Positions 37,743 to 45,454 of a stretch of DNA of 64,000 nt are shown piece after piece. The DNA lies in the NCBI GenBank assembly GCA_964584775.1, contig CAZPBC010000005.1, positions 1 through 64,000 of the forward strand, written 5' to 3'. Numbering within the stretch: position 1 is the first letter of the stretch; each line of letters opens with the position of its first letter. A model generated the notes under the pieces. It saw only the letters and a program-made list of their open reading frames with translations, was not told where the DNA came from and made no database searches. This DNA comes from CAZPBC01 sp964584775. Its GTDB lineage: Bacteria > Chlamydiota > Chlamydiia > Chlamydiales > SLFE01. A program made the translations under genes and the position numbers.

Positions 37743-38350
37743 ATGAGCTCTCCACTCCATTCAGTTCCCTACCGTCTACGCCAAGTGCTAGACAGCCCCT
37801 CTGAGTTTGATCTAGGGATCAGACGCATTACCCCTAACCAACTCTAAAAGCTTATTTCAGGTGTCGCTGAGGAGTGGATAAAAGCCCACCAGAGCGAATC
37901 TGAGCGGCTATTGGACGTGTGGTCGAGATCAGCAGCAGCGATGAGGTGGAGGACAGCCAAAAACCAGCCCTGATTCATAGCATTACCTCAAAAATGGGAT
38001 TCTTTAACAGGTGCGGATCTCCATCCCCCTAAACTCGATATCCAGGAGGGAAAAAAGGGTCCATTGAAGAGCTGGAAGCCTTACTCATTTCCAATCCTCA
38101 GAACTCCGTCCCAAGACTTCTTGTCGAAGAACACCTCACCACTCTCTTCACCAAAGACAATGCCCACAACTTACTAGCCCTTGCCTACGACCAAGATTGA
38201 GGCAACCTCTGGCAAGCGTACCCCCTAGGCCAACTCACCTGGGACTGCACCCGCCTCAATCCCGAGGAGCGCCCAACGATGGCTGAAGTCGAGAAGCTTA
38301 GAAGAAAGTTCCTCTTCTTAGGGTGTATAATAAACTTTTTGATTGATCAT
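37743..38350 (+). pseudogene. Probable decayed gene with a protein-kinase-like C-terminal remnant
   Basis: Between 37606 and 38436 no intact gene is seen, but protein-like fragments run on the plus strand, interrupted by stops and shifts of frame. One frame from 37743 gives MSSPLHSVPYRLRQVLDSPS up to a stop near 37845 and continues as VAEEWIKAHQSESERLLDVW. A second frame from about 37904 gives a further stretch, is interrupted near 38030, and then encodes ...NAHNLLALAYDQD, a stop, and CTRLNPEERPTMAEVEKLR. That last piece resembles subdomain XI of eukaryotic-type protein kinases (Cx4-6NPxxRPTMxEV). The start of the 831-base gap (37606-37740) is A+T-rich and probably holds the promoter of the 695-aa gene. 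Confidence 0.4.
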
Positions 38351-38371
38351 TTTTTAGGGCCGACTCCTCTC

Positions 38372-38400
38372 TTGATTTGAAAGGGATAATTTGTTATCCT
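38372..38400 (+). promoter_or_regulatory. Predicted promoter of rpmB
   Basis: TTGATT and TATCCT are 17 bases apart, placing the transcription start near 38407, about 30 bases before the rpmB ATG. Confidence 0.5.
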
Positions 38401-38436
38401 CTGTTCACTTATTTTAGAAGTTAAGGAGAAATTCAA

Positions 38437-38751
38437 ATGTCAACCAGACCTAGATCTGAAAAAGAAAAACCCGCTCCAGGAAGAAAGTGCCAGCTCACAG
38501 GCCGTAAAATGGCTCGTGGAAACACCTACTCGATCCGTGGTATTGCTAAGAAAAAGAAGGGAATTGGACTTAAAATCACGGGTAAAAACCGCCGTTCTTT
38601 CAAGCCCAACATTCAGAAGAAGCGTTTCTGGCTTCCTTCAGAGAACCGCTTTGTGACTCTCAAGCTTTCTGCTGCTGCGATCCGCACGGTAGAGAAGAAT
38701 GGCATCGAAGCCGTTGTGAGAGACATTCGCGCGAAAGGCATCCGCGTTTAA
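38437..38751 (+). CDS. rpmB: 50S ribosomal protein L28
   Basis: L28 of 104 aa. The core begins at residue 17 (KCQLTGRKMARGNTYSIRGIAKKKKGIGLK) and matches chlamydial L28, which is normally about 89 aa. The extra N-terminal 15 residues (STRPRSEKEKPAPG) are unusual, but AAGGAGA lies correctly before this ATG, so the extension is probably real. In Chlamydia rpmB lies next to malQ; here it is separated by the accessory region. Confidence 0.95.
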   Translation: MSTRPRSEKEKPAPGRKCQLTGRKMARGNTYSIRGIAKKKKGIGLKITGKNRRSFKPNIQKKRFWLPSENRFVTLKLSAAAIRTVEKNGIEAVVRDIRAKGIRV

Positions 38752-38772
38752 GCATCTTCAATTTTTCTTGAA

Positions 38773-40791
38773 TTACTTAACTGAGCTTCCAGACTTGATA
38801 TTTTCCAGGACTGGGAGCTCTAGTGTTTCCCCCTCCTGTGCTGCCAGGACCATTCCATAGCTCATTCGTCCCATCAGCTTCGCAGGCTTCAAGTTCGCGA
38901 CCACCACGACTTTTTTACCGATCAAACTCTCCGGAGTGAAGTGCTGTTTGATGCCAGAGAGGATCGTCCGCTTCTCTTCGCCAAGAGCCACGGTCAATTC
39001 AAAGAGCTTTTGACTCCCCTCAATCTCTTGCACTTTTACAATCTCGCCCACGCGCAGATCGAGCTTTTTAAACTCATCAATGGTGATTTGATTCTCGTCC
39101 ACAGAGCTCTCCTTCTTTTGATTTCCAAAAAGCGCTTCCCGCTCTTTCTCGATCTCTTCATTTTCAATTTTTCTGAACAGGATCTCTGGTTTCCCAAGAA
39201 CCGTTCCGGGAGTGAGGGGTGTTTTCAGAGTCTTCTCCCATCCCGCATCGACGAGAGGTTGAGTCTCTCCAAGCATCAGACAAATTTTTTCTGAAGTGGT
39301 CGGTAAAATGGGATAAGAGAGGAGCGAGAGTGCCTTCACACATTTCAAGCAAAGGTGGAGTGTCGTTGCCATCGCTTGCTTGTCCTCTTTTGCCAACTTC
39401 CAGGGTTTCTTCAGGTCAAAATAGACATTTCCTTCTTGGGCAAGTTCCATTAGAAGGTGGGCAGCTCGGCGCACTTTATACTGCTCGAAAGAGACTCTTG
39501 CCTCCTCTGTGATTCTATCGATATGTTTCAAGAACGCTTGATCTTCATCATCCAGTGGCCCGAGAGGAGGAACCGTTCCCTCGTGGTTCTTTTTCACAAA
39601 GACCATGACACGGTTGACGAAGTTTCCAAACTTCCCTAAAAGCTCTGAGTTGCAGCGGAGCTGGAAGTCGTTCCAAGTAAATTCAGAGTCGGAGGTCTCC
39701 GGAGCATTCGAAGCGAGTGTGTATCTGAGCTGGTCAGAGCTGAACTTCTTCAAAAAGTCCTCAAGGTCGACATACCAACCTTCGGATTTAGAAAGTTTTT
39801 TGCCTTCAAGGTTGTAGAACTCATTTGCAGGAACCTCATCGACCAACTTTAAAGGGAGGCTTTGCCCCATACACATCGCTGGGAAGATAGCCGTATGGAA
39901 AGGGATGTTATCTTTCCCAATGAAGTGGATCAGTTTTGTCTCCTCTTCCAGCCAGTATTTTTTCCACTGATCGGGATTGTTTTGTTGCTGAGCCCATTCC
40001 ATGGTCGCTGAGATGTACCCAATCGGAGCATCAAACCAGACATACAGCTTTTTTCCATCCGTGTCTGGAAGAGGGATCGGCACTCCCCACTCAATATCGC
40101 GCGTGATCGCCCTTGGATGGAGGTCATTGATATACCGTTTGATGAAGTTGACCACATTGGGCTTCCAGTTCTTTTTGGCCAACCACTCTTTCAACTCATC
40201 TTTAAACTTGTCGAGCAAGAGAAACCAATGTTTCGTCGGGCGTTTCTCCAACTTCGCCCCTGTCTCTTTTGAGCGAGGATTTTTGAGCTGCGTCGCCTCA
40301 AAGCTGGCCCCACATTTCGGACACTCATCACCCCTAGCTTTGTCATAGCCACAGGCAGGGCACTCCCCAGTCACGTAGCGATCGGCGAGAAAGCGCTTTT
40401 CTGATGGACTGTAGAGCTGATCCGTCACTTTTTCTTCGATAAACCCCTTCTCCAAAAGATCGAGGAAGAATTTCTGTACCGGCTGAACATGTCCTTTCCA
40501 TGTCGTTCTGGAGTAGTGATCAAAAGAGATAGAGAGCTCCTCAAACAGACGAGTATTGATTTCATGAAATCGATCAACCTGCTCTCTAGGGGTCCGCCCT
40601 GCCTTTTCCGCGCTCATGGTAATCGCAACGCCGTACTCATCGGAGCCGCTGACGAAGAAAACATCTCTTTTCATGAGACGCTGAAAACGCGCATGCACAT
40701 CTGCAGGAAGATAAGCACCGGCTAAGTGGCCAAAGTGGAGTTTTCCATTAGCATAAAGAAGGGCTGCTGTGATTAGGACTTTATCGCTCAT
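38773..40791 (-). CDS. metG: Methionyl-tRNA synthetase with C-terminal tRNA-binding domain
   Basis: Class I aminoacyl-tRNA synthetase of 672 aa. The HIGH motif is HFGH at residues 19-22 and the KMSKS motif is KLSKS near 336. A zinc knuckle with CPACGYDKARGDECPKC lies near 145. The C-terminal 105 residues are an EMAP-II-type tRNA-binding domain (KLDLRVGEIVKVQEIEGSQKL). It is last of the long minus-strand translation block; its ATG overlaps the stop of the preceding gene by four bases. Confidence 0.96.
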   Translation of the reverse strand: MSDKVLITAALLYANGKLHFGHLAGAYLPADVHARFQRLMKRDVFFVSGSDEYGVAITMSAEKAGRTPREQVDRFHEINTRLFEELSISFDHYSRTTWKGHVQPVQKFFLDLLEKGFIEEKVTDQLYSPSEKRFLADRYVTGECPACGYDKARGDECPKCGASFEATQLKNPRSKETGAKLEKRPTKHWFLLLDKFKDELKEWLAKKNWKPNVVNFIKRYINDLHPRAITRDIEWGVPIPLPDTDGKKLYVWFDAPIGYISATMEWAQQQNNPDQWKKYWLEEETKLIHFIGKDNIPFHTAIFPAMCMGQSLPLKLVDEVPANEFYNLEGKKLSKSEGWYVDLEDFLKKFSSDQLRYTLASNAPETSDSEFTWNDFQLRCNSELLGKFGNFVNRVMVFVKKNHEGTVPPLGPLDDEDQAFLKHIDRITEEARVSFEQYKVRRAAHLLMELAQEGNVYFDLKKPWKLAKEDKQAMATTLHLCLKCVKALSLLSYPILPTTSEKICLMLGETQPLVDAGWEKTLKTPLTPGTVLGKPEILFRKIENEEIEKEREALFGNQKKESSVDENQITIDEFKKLDLRVGEIVKVQEIEGSQKLFELTVALGEEKRTILSGIKQHFTPESLIGKKVVVVANLKPAKLMGRMSYGMVLAAQEGETLELPVLENIKSGSSVK

Positions 40792-41372
40792 ATGAGTATT
40801 TTGGGTCGTTGAACAATTAAAACTTCAATATCGGTGTCGGGGATGCATTTCCACCCGACGACAAGATTATAACTCTTGTTGACGTAGAGAGGTCCGGGTT
40901 TAAGGTAGATGTACTCCTCTTCCACGTCTTTTGGTTTCCTTTTCTTCGAAGAAGCCTCTGTTTGAAACCCATTCAGGTCCCCATACTGTTTAATGAGCTT
41001 CTTCTGCTCTTCCTTCGTAAGACTTCCCCAAGAAACATATTCACCAGGATACTTTTTTTTTAAAAAATCCCAGTTCACTCGGATCACTCCATTCCACCTC
41101 ACCGCCTTCTCGAAAATGCGTCCTGTCTCTCTGCAAAAGGCTGCGGTCCTAAAGGAGAAGGGGCGGTTGATGCTATCTTCATTGTCATCCATGTACTTAC
41201 GTACAGTGTACATCGTCTTAAAAGGGAGGCTTTCCGCCCTTCGTAGTTTTTTGCCAGTATAGGGAGAAGGACTGTCCTCCATAAATCCAGTCAAAAACCA
41301 ACTCACCCATGCAAGTCCCCCAAGGAGCGCAAAAACCGCAACTAAGATAAAAATGAGAAACAGCTCATTCAT
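40788..41372 (-). CDS. Membrane-anchored protein of unknown function
   Basis: Protein of 194 aa with one N-terminal hydrophobic segment (about residues 3-32) and a basic, aromatic-rich soluble domain containing WNGVIRVNWDFLKKKYPGEY. It is not recognised. It sits between the omega-like gene and metG and overlaps metG by four bases (ATGA), so it is translated with it. Topology suggests the soluble domain lies on one side of the inner membrane; which side cannot be judged. Confidence 0.75.
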   Translation of the reverse strand: MNELFLIFILVAVFALLGGLAWVSWFLTGFMEDSPSPYTGKKLRRAESLPFKTMYTVRKYMDDNEDSINRPFSFRTAAFCRETGRIFEKAVRWNGVIRVNWDFLKKKYPGEYVSWGSLTKEEQKKLIKQYGDLNGFQTEASSKKRKPKDVEEEYIYLKPGPLYVNKSYNLVVGWKCIPDTDIEVLIVQRPKILI

Positions 41373-41441
41373 CGTTGACCTAGAGTTTCAACATTGAGTT
41401 CCAACACTCCCATTAAGGACCAGTTGCAAGGGTTCATGAAA

Positions 41442-41726
41442 CTAGCCTTCAGCTTCTTCAGAGATCTCTGTGTCGTTGACAACCACTTCTTCTTTATTCA
41501 TTTCACTATGGAAGCGGTCTTCGGATGGATCTAACAGATCTTTTCCCGTTGCAAATTCAGCAACTGAAATCACAGCAGGGTTTTCTGTGTTGATGTGAAG
41601 TCTAGGAATGCGTCCAGAGTGGATCATTCCCTTGGTGTGCTCAATCAAGTAAGCAACGAGCTCAAACTGGTTGTCGCTATCGAAGTTTTCCTTAATGTCT
41701 TCATTTGTTAACTGATCAAATGGCAT
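41442..41726 (-). CDS. Small acidic protein, candidate RNA polymerase omega subunit
   Basis: Protein of 94 aa directly downstream of gmk (12-base gap). Many bacteria place rpoZ, encoding the omega subunit of RNA polymerase, next to gmk. The sequence has an omega-like pattern: NQFELVAYLIEHTKGMI (compare the omega N-x-FxLVxxAAxRAR region) followed by ENPAVISVAEFATGKDLL (compare the KPTVIALREIEEG region). The tail is acidic as in omega. Similarity is weak and the first helix lacks the usual Arg. In Chlamydia the equivalent position holds a small ORF usually listed as hypothetical. Confidence 0.6.
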   Translation of the reverse strand: MPFDQLTNEDIKENFDSDNQFELVAYLIEHTKGMIHSGRIPRLHINTENPAVISVAEFATGKDLLDPSEDRFHSEMNKEEVVVNDTEISEEAEG

Positions 41727-41738
41727 ACTATCCTCTTG

Positions 41739-42341
41739 TTATTCATTTTTGTGATCTTCTGCAATGACGATGCTTTTGAGCACCTCGTAGGCGATGTCGA
41801 GATCGTCATTAACAATATGGTAATCGTACTGGACCGCTTTTTCGAGTTCCCCTCTCGACCACTCGAGTCTCTCTTTGCGATCCTTATATTTCTCCGTGTT
41901 TCTTTTGGTGAGCCTCTCTTTGAGCTCCGCCATACTCGGAGGAAATAGGAAAATTGATGTGGCTAGACACTGCTCCTTGATGAGTTGAGCCCCTTGTGTA
42001 TCGATCACTAGGAAAACGTGCTTTCCCTTGTTCAACTGGGTCTCGACCCATTGGCGGTCTGTCCCATAGTAATTTTCGTACACTTTAGCACTTTCAAGAA
42101 AGTCACCTTCTTCCAGTTTCTCTCGAAACTCCTCTTTTGAAATGAAGTGGTAGTCCACTCCATCCTTTTCGCCCTTCCTCTTCTCACGTGTCGTGAAAGA
42201 GATGCTTTGGATCACTTCAGGAAACTCATTTTTCAGCATGTTGATGAGCGTTGTCTTTCCCGTTCCTGCAGGAGCACTCAGGACAAAAAGGCGTCCAAAG
42301 TTGCGGGATCCAATCAGCTGTTCCGTTTTTCTACGACTCAT
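41739..42341 (-). CDS. gmk: Guanylate kinase
   Basis: GMP kinase of 200 aa making GDP in nucleotide metabolism. The P-loop is SAPAGTGKTTLINML, followed by ISFTTREKRKGEKDGVDYHFIS (GMP-binding) and FLESAKVYENYYGT. Length is normal. Its ATG overlaps the yicC stop (ATGA). Confidence 0.95.
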   Translation of the reverse strand: MSRRKTEQLIGSRNFGRLFVLSAPAGTGKTTLINMLKNEFPEVIQSISFTTREKRKGEKDGVDYHFISKEEFREKLEEGDFLESAKVYENYYGTDRQWVETQLNKGKHVFLVIDTQGAQLIKEQCLATSIFLFPPSMAELKERLTKRNTEKYKDRKERLEWSRGELEKAVQYDYHIVNDDLDIAYEVLKSIVIAEDHKNE

Positions 42342-43219
42342 TCAATATTCTGAATTTGCTCTTTAATTTTTTCGACTTCTGCCTTCATTTGCACCACAAG
42401 ACGAGCAATTTGCTGGTTTTGCGATTTCGAACCCGTTGTATTGATTTCTCGTACCATCTCTTGCAGGATAAATTCCATCGTCTTGCCAGAAGAGTGGTCG
42501 GAATCAAGGCACTCTCTAAAGTGGTTCAGGTGGGCTTCCAGGCGAACAAGCTCTTCTGTCACATCGACTTTATCTGCAAAAAGGGCGACCTCTCTTGCGA
42601 CCACCGCCTCGAGCTCTTCAGGAAGTGCGCAATACTCTTCTAAGCGCTTTTTGAGTTTTTCTTGTTGCTGCTCTGGGGTCTCCTTAGACAGAAGCTCCAC
42701 TTGGGATCTCATTTTCTCAATTTCATCGATGCGCCCTCTCATATCCGCAGCTAAGATGGCTCCCTCTTTGACCTTCACGTCCAAAAAAGGCTTTAGGGCC
42801 GCTTCAGTCACTTGAAGCAAGGCTTTTTCGATCTCTTCATCGTGTTCAAAACTCTCTGTCACGTGAACCAGGTGACTAGAGCGACTCAACATATCGTGAG
42901 TAAAGCGTTCTTTGTCTAAAGAGAGAGCTTCAGCGAGTTCAGATGCTGCCTTCTTCAACTCCTTCGCATAGACCGTGTTTGGCTCGATGCGAACGGGAGA
43001 AAGGTCACTGAATGAAATTGAAACCTTCAGAAACAAGGCGCCGCGAGCGACTTGACTAGAGACGCACTTTTGAAGAGCTGGCTCAAAACGGCGCAGCTCA
43101 GAGGGTAGAGAGATTTTGATCTCTAAAAATTTACGGTTCGTCGAAGAGAGCTCAACATTCACCATCCCAAAGGGGAAGCTCTCAGCAGCTTTTCCGAAGG
43201 CTGTCATGCTCTTTATCAT
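42338..43219 (-). CDS. yicC: YicC/YloC family endoribonuclease-like protein
   Basis: YicC-family protein of 293 aa. The start MIKSMTAFGKA and the end MVREINTTGSKSQNQQIARLVVQMKAEVEKIKEQIQN are typical of the family (split here for length: REINTTGSK and LVVQMKAEVEKIKEQIQN). The E. coli homologue is linked to decay of small RNA and has nuclease activity. It overlaps both neighbours, rnhB and gmk, by four bases. Linkage to gmk is common in bacteria. Confidence 0.92.
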   Translation of the reverse strand: MIKSMTAFGKAAESFPFGMVNVELSSTNRKFLEIKISLPSELRRFEPALQKCVSSQVARGALFLKVSISFSDLSPVRIEPNTVYAKELKKAASELAEALSLDKERFTHDMLSRSSHLVHVTESFEHDEEIEKALLQVTEAALKPFLDVKVKEGAILAADMRGRIDEIEKMRSQVELLSKETPEQQQEKLKKRLEEYCALPEELEAVVAREVALFADKVDVTEELVRLEAHLNHFRECLDSDHSSGKTMEFILQEMVREINTTGSKSQNQQIARLVVQMKAEVEKIKEQIQNIE

Positions 43220-43851
43220 ACGGAGCCTCCTACAAGGACCATCTCCTTCACGGGAGAGAAACTTTTTCGATGGACTGCGGTCGGTCCATGTTGATGAAGA
43301 GCCTCTAGGTGTGCTTTCGTGCCATACCCTTTATGCTTTTTAAAGCCATATTCAGGATAGAGAGGGTCTAGTTGCTCGATCATAATTTTATCCCTTGTTT
43401 CCTTCGCAATGATGGAGGCGGCTCCAATCGAAAGAGAGAGTTGGTCTCCCTTAATAATTTTCACCGTTTCAATCCCCTCTATTGTGAGGGGCATTCCATC
43501 AATGAGTGCAGAGTCCACATCAAGAGGCATCTTTTCGATTGCCTCTTTCATCGCAAAGAGCGTGGCCTGGTAGATGTTGAGTTCATCAATCACCTCCACG
43601 GATACCACGCTCACTCCAAATTTTACCCCTTCATTTGCGACTAGCTCTTGGTAAAGCTTCGTGCGCCTTGCGGGAGTCAATTTTTTGCTATCGTCAATTC
43701 CCTCAATTTGGGTGTCTACGGGGAGATAGCATGCGGCAGCAACCAAAGGTCCTGCGAGTGGACCTCTTCCTGCTTCATCAACGCCGACCACCACTCGGTG
43801 GCCTCGCAGATAAGCCGCCTCCTCATACTCTCGCCTGTTTCCCCCACCCAA
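43216..43851 (-). CDS. rnhB: Ribonuclease HII
   Basis: Removes ribonucleotides from DNA and RNA primers. The protein is 211 aa as drawn. Catalytic acids lie in VGVDEAGRGPLAGPLVAAA (Asp25, Glu26); DSKKLTPARR and the ALIDGMPL region complete the site. The start is uncertain: the frame opens with a TTG at 43851, ten bases after the rplS stop, without a clear Shine-Dalgarno sequence, and no ATG is available before the DEAGRG motif. Confidence 0.93.
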   Translation of the reverse strand: MGGGNRREYEEAAYLRGHRVVVGVDEAGRGPLAGPLVAAACYLPVDTQIEGIDDSKKLTPARRTKLYQELVANEGVKFGVSVVSVEVIDELNIYQATLFAMKEAIEKMPLDVDSALIDGMPLTIEGIETVKIIKGDQLSLSIGAASIIAKETRDKIMIEQLDPLYPEYGFKKHKGYGTKAHLEALHQHGPTAVHRKSFSPVKEMVLVGGSV

Positions 43852-43861
43852 AAGAGATCAT

Positions 43862-44335
43862 CTACTCTTTTGTCGCTTCAGGTTGCTCTTCAGGCTTTGC
43901 CTCTTCTACAGCAGGAGCTGGTGCTGGCTCGGCCTCTACAGCAGTCGTTTTCTTCTGGTTGTAGATATCCCCTTGGATCTTCGCTTTCTTACCCTGTTTT
44001 CCACGGATGTAATAGAGCTTAGAGCGGCGTACTTTACCGCGCTTCTTGAGCTCAATTTTTACAATACGTGGGCTATGAAGTAGGAAAACACGCTCCATCC
44101 CCTCTCCATAGGCAACACGGTGAAGAGATACCGTTTCAGAAAGACCACTTCCTTTTCTTGCAATTACAGTTCCAGTAAAGACCTGAACCCTCTCTTTAGA
44201 AGAGGCTTTTTTCTTGTCATCACCAGAAACCTCCACGATCTTCACGTGAACGCTGATGGTATCTCCAATACGGAAGTCAGGAATATCCTTCTTTAGGTGT
44301 CCCTCTTCCAGCTTCTCAATAATGGCTGATTTCAT
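43862..44335 (-). CDS. rplS: 50S ribosomal protein L19
   Basis: L19 of 157 aa, at the interface of the two ribosomal subunits. The core (about residues 1-122) has [31 protein letters not shown]-type [12 protein letters not shown] and [16 protein letters not shown]. The last 30-35 residues are an Ala/Pro/Glu-rich tail absent from most L19 proteins (about 115-125 aa). AAGGAG lies before the ATG. A long hairpin lies between trmD and this gene. Confidence 0.96.
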   Translation of the reverse strand: MKSAIIEKLEEGHLKKDIPDFRIGDTISVHVKIVEVSGDDKKKASSKERVQVFTGTVIARKGSGLSETVSLHRVAYGEGMERVFLLHSPRIVKIELKKRGKVRRSKLYYIRGKQGKKAKIQGDIYNQKKTTAVEAEPAPAPAVEEAKPEEQPEATKE

Positions 44336-44363
44336 TTCAATTTACTCCTTAAACTTCTTTTAG

Positions 44364-44419
44364 GAGACACTGATTAATGTTGTCAGGAACAGCGTCCCAA
44401 CCGCATTAATCAGTGTCTC
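44364..44419 (-). promoter_or_regulatory. Long composite hairpin at the trmD-rplS joint
   Basis: GAGACACTGATTAATG and CATTAATCAGTGTCTC are perfect 16-base complements 24 bases apart. Within the loop, on the minus strand, GGGAC and GTTCC can pair to form an inner stem. The trmD stop codon lies inside the upstream arm and the rplS ribosome binding site follows the downstream arm. There is no T tract, so a leader, processing or attenuation element fits better than a terminator. Confidence 0.6.
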
Positions 44420-45110
44420 TTGTAGTAATTAAATCGGGTCTAACACGCTCCGTTTTACTGAGCGCAGCACGCCGTCTCCACTTTTCAATCTCTTTATGGT
44501 TCCCTGAAAGAAGCACCGAAGGAACTGCTTTCTCCTCAAAACACTCAGGACGAGTGTAGTGGGGGTGATCAAAGACCCCCTTTGAGAAGGAGTCCTCATA
44601 AACGGCTTCCTCATCGCCAATAAACCCTGGGATAAAGCGGAGAGTGGCATCGACCAGGGTGATCGCAGCAATACACCCATTCGTGAGGACAAAGTCCCCG
44701 ATGCTAATCTCCTCATCCACTTCCATCTCAATGGCTCTCTCGTCCACTCCTTCGTAGTGTCCTGCGAGAAGAATGAGGTGCTCTTTCTTAGAGAGCTCCT
44801 CTGCCTTTCTCGCTGTCAGTTTCGTTCCCTGTGGAGAGAGGTAGATCACATGAGAGTTCTTCTTCTTACGTGAGCGGATCGCTTTCGTCACAGGTTCTGC
44901 CATAAGGACCATTCCAGGACCTCCGCCGTAGGGGCGGTCATCCACAGTTCGGTGCTTTCCTTCGCCATAGTCGCGAATGTCAGTCAGACGGATATTCACA
45001 AGACCCGACTCGACACCCCTCTTGATCATGCTATGATCAAAGGGGCCCGAAAAATAGCCGGGAAAGAGAGAGAGGATGTCAATCTCGATCTTGGGCTTTT
45101 GTCGGTTCAT
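44406..45110 (-). CDS. trmD: tRNA (guanine-N1)-methyltransferase TrmD
   Basis: SPOUT-class enzyme of 234 aa that methylates G37 next to the anticodon. Motifs are IDILSLFPGYFSG, the DYGEGKHRTVDDRPYGGGPGM loop and LLAGHYEGVDERAIE followed by SIGDFVLTNGCIAA, which form the knotted SAM site. It is between rpsP and rplS as in many bacteria. Its last codons are part of the hairpin before rplS. Confidence 0.96.
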   Translation of the reverse strand: MNRQKPKIEIDILSLFPGYFSGPFDHSMIKRGVESGLVNIRLTDIRDYGEGKHRTVDDRPYGGGPGMVLMAEPVTKAIRSRKKKNSHVIYLSPQGTKLTARKAEELSKKEHLILLAGHYEGVDERAIEMEVDEEISIGDFVLTNGCIAAITLVDATLRFIPGFIGDEEAVYEDSFSKGVFDHPHYTRPECFEEKAVPSVLLSGNHKEIEKWRRRAALSKTERVRPDLITTRDTD

Positions 45111-45124
45111 TGCTTTTAGCTCGC

Positions 45125-45454
45125 CTACTTTTTCGCTTTAGCTTTCTTTCTTACAGCACGCGCTTTAGCAAGCTGTTTTTCTTTTCTTTCACGAAGAAAG
45201 CTCTTCACGCTTGGGGCACCTTTTGCCACAAGGGATTCCGCTTTTTCAGAAAGTTCAGCACCCATTCCAACCCAGTGAAGAATACGATCTTCTTTGAGTG
45301 CAAAGGTGTTTTCCTCTTTCTCTTGGTGTGGGTTGTACCAACCAAGATTCTCAAGGTAACGGCCGTCGCGGGGTGCGCGGCTATCAATCAGTACCAGACG
45401 GAAGCGGCTGTTGTTTTTACAGCCCTGCTGTCGGAATCGAATCTTTAGTGCCAT
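45125..45454 (-). CDS. rpsP: 30S ribosomal protein S16
   Basis: S16 of 109 aa. The N-terminal KIRFRQQGCKNNSRFRLVLID, then RDGRYLENLGWYNP, are characteristic. The C-terminus is a Lys/Ala/Arg-rich tail. Its start overlaps the ffh end by ten bases and trmD follows after 14 bases. Confidence 0.96.
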   Translation of the reverse strand: MALKIRFRQQGCKNNSRFRLVLIDSRAPRDGRYLENLGWYNPHQEKEENTFALKEDRILHWVGMGAELSEKAESLVAKGAPSVKSFLRERKEKQLAKARAVRKKAKAKK

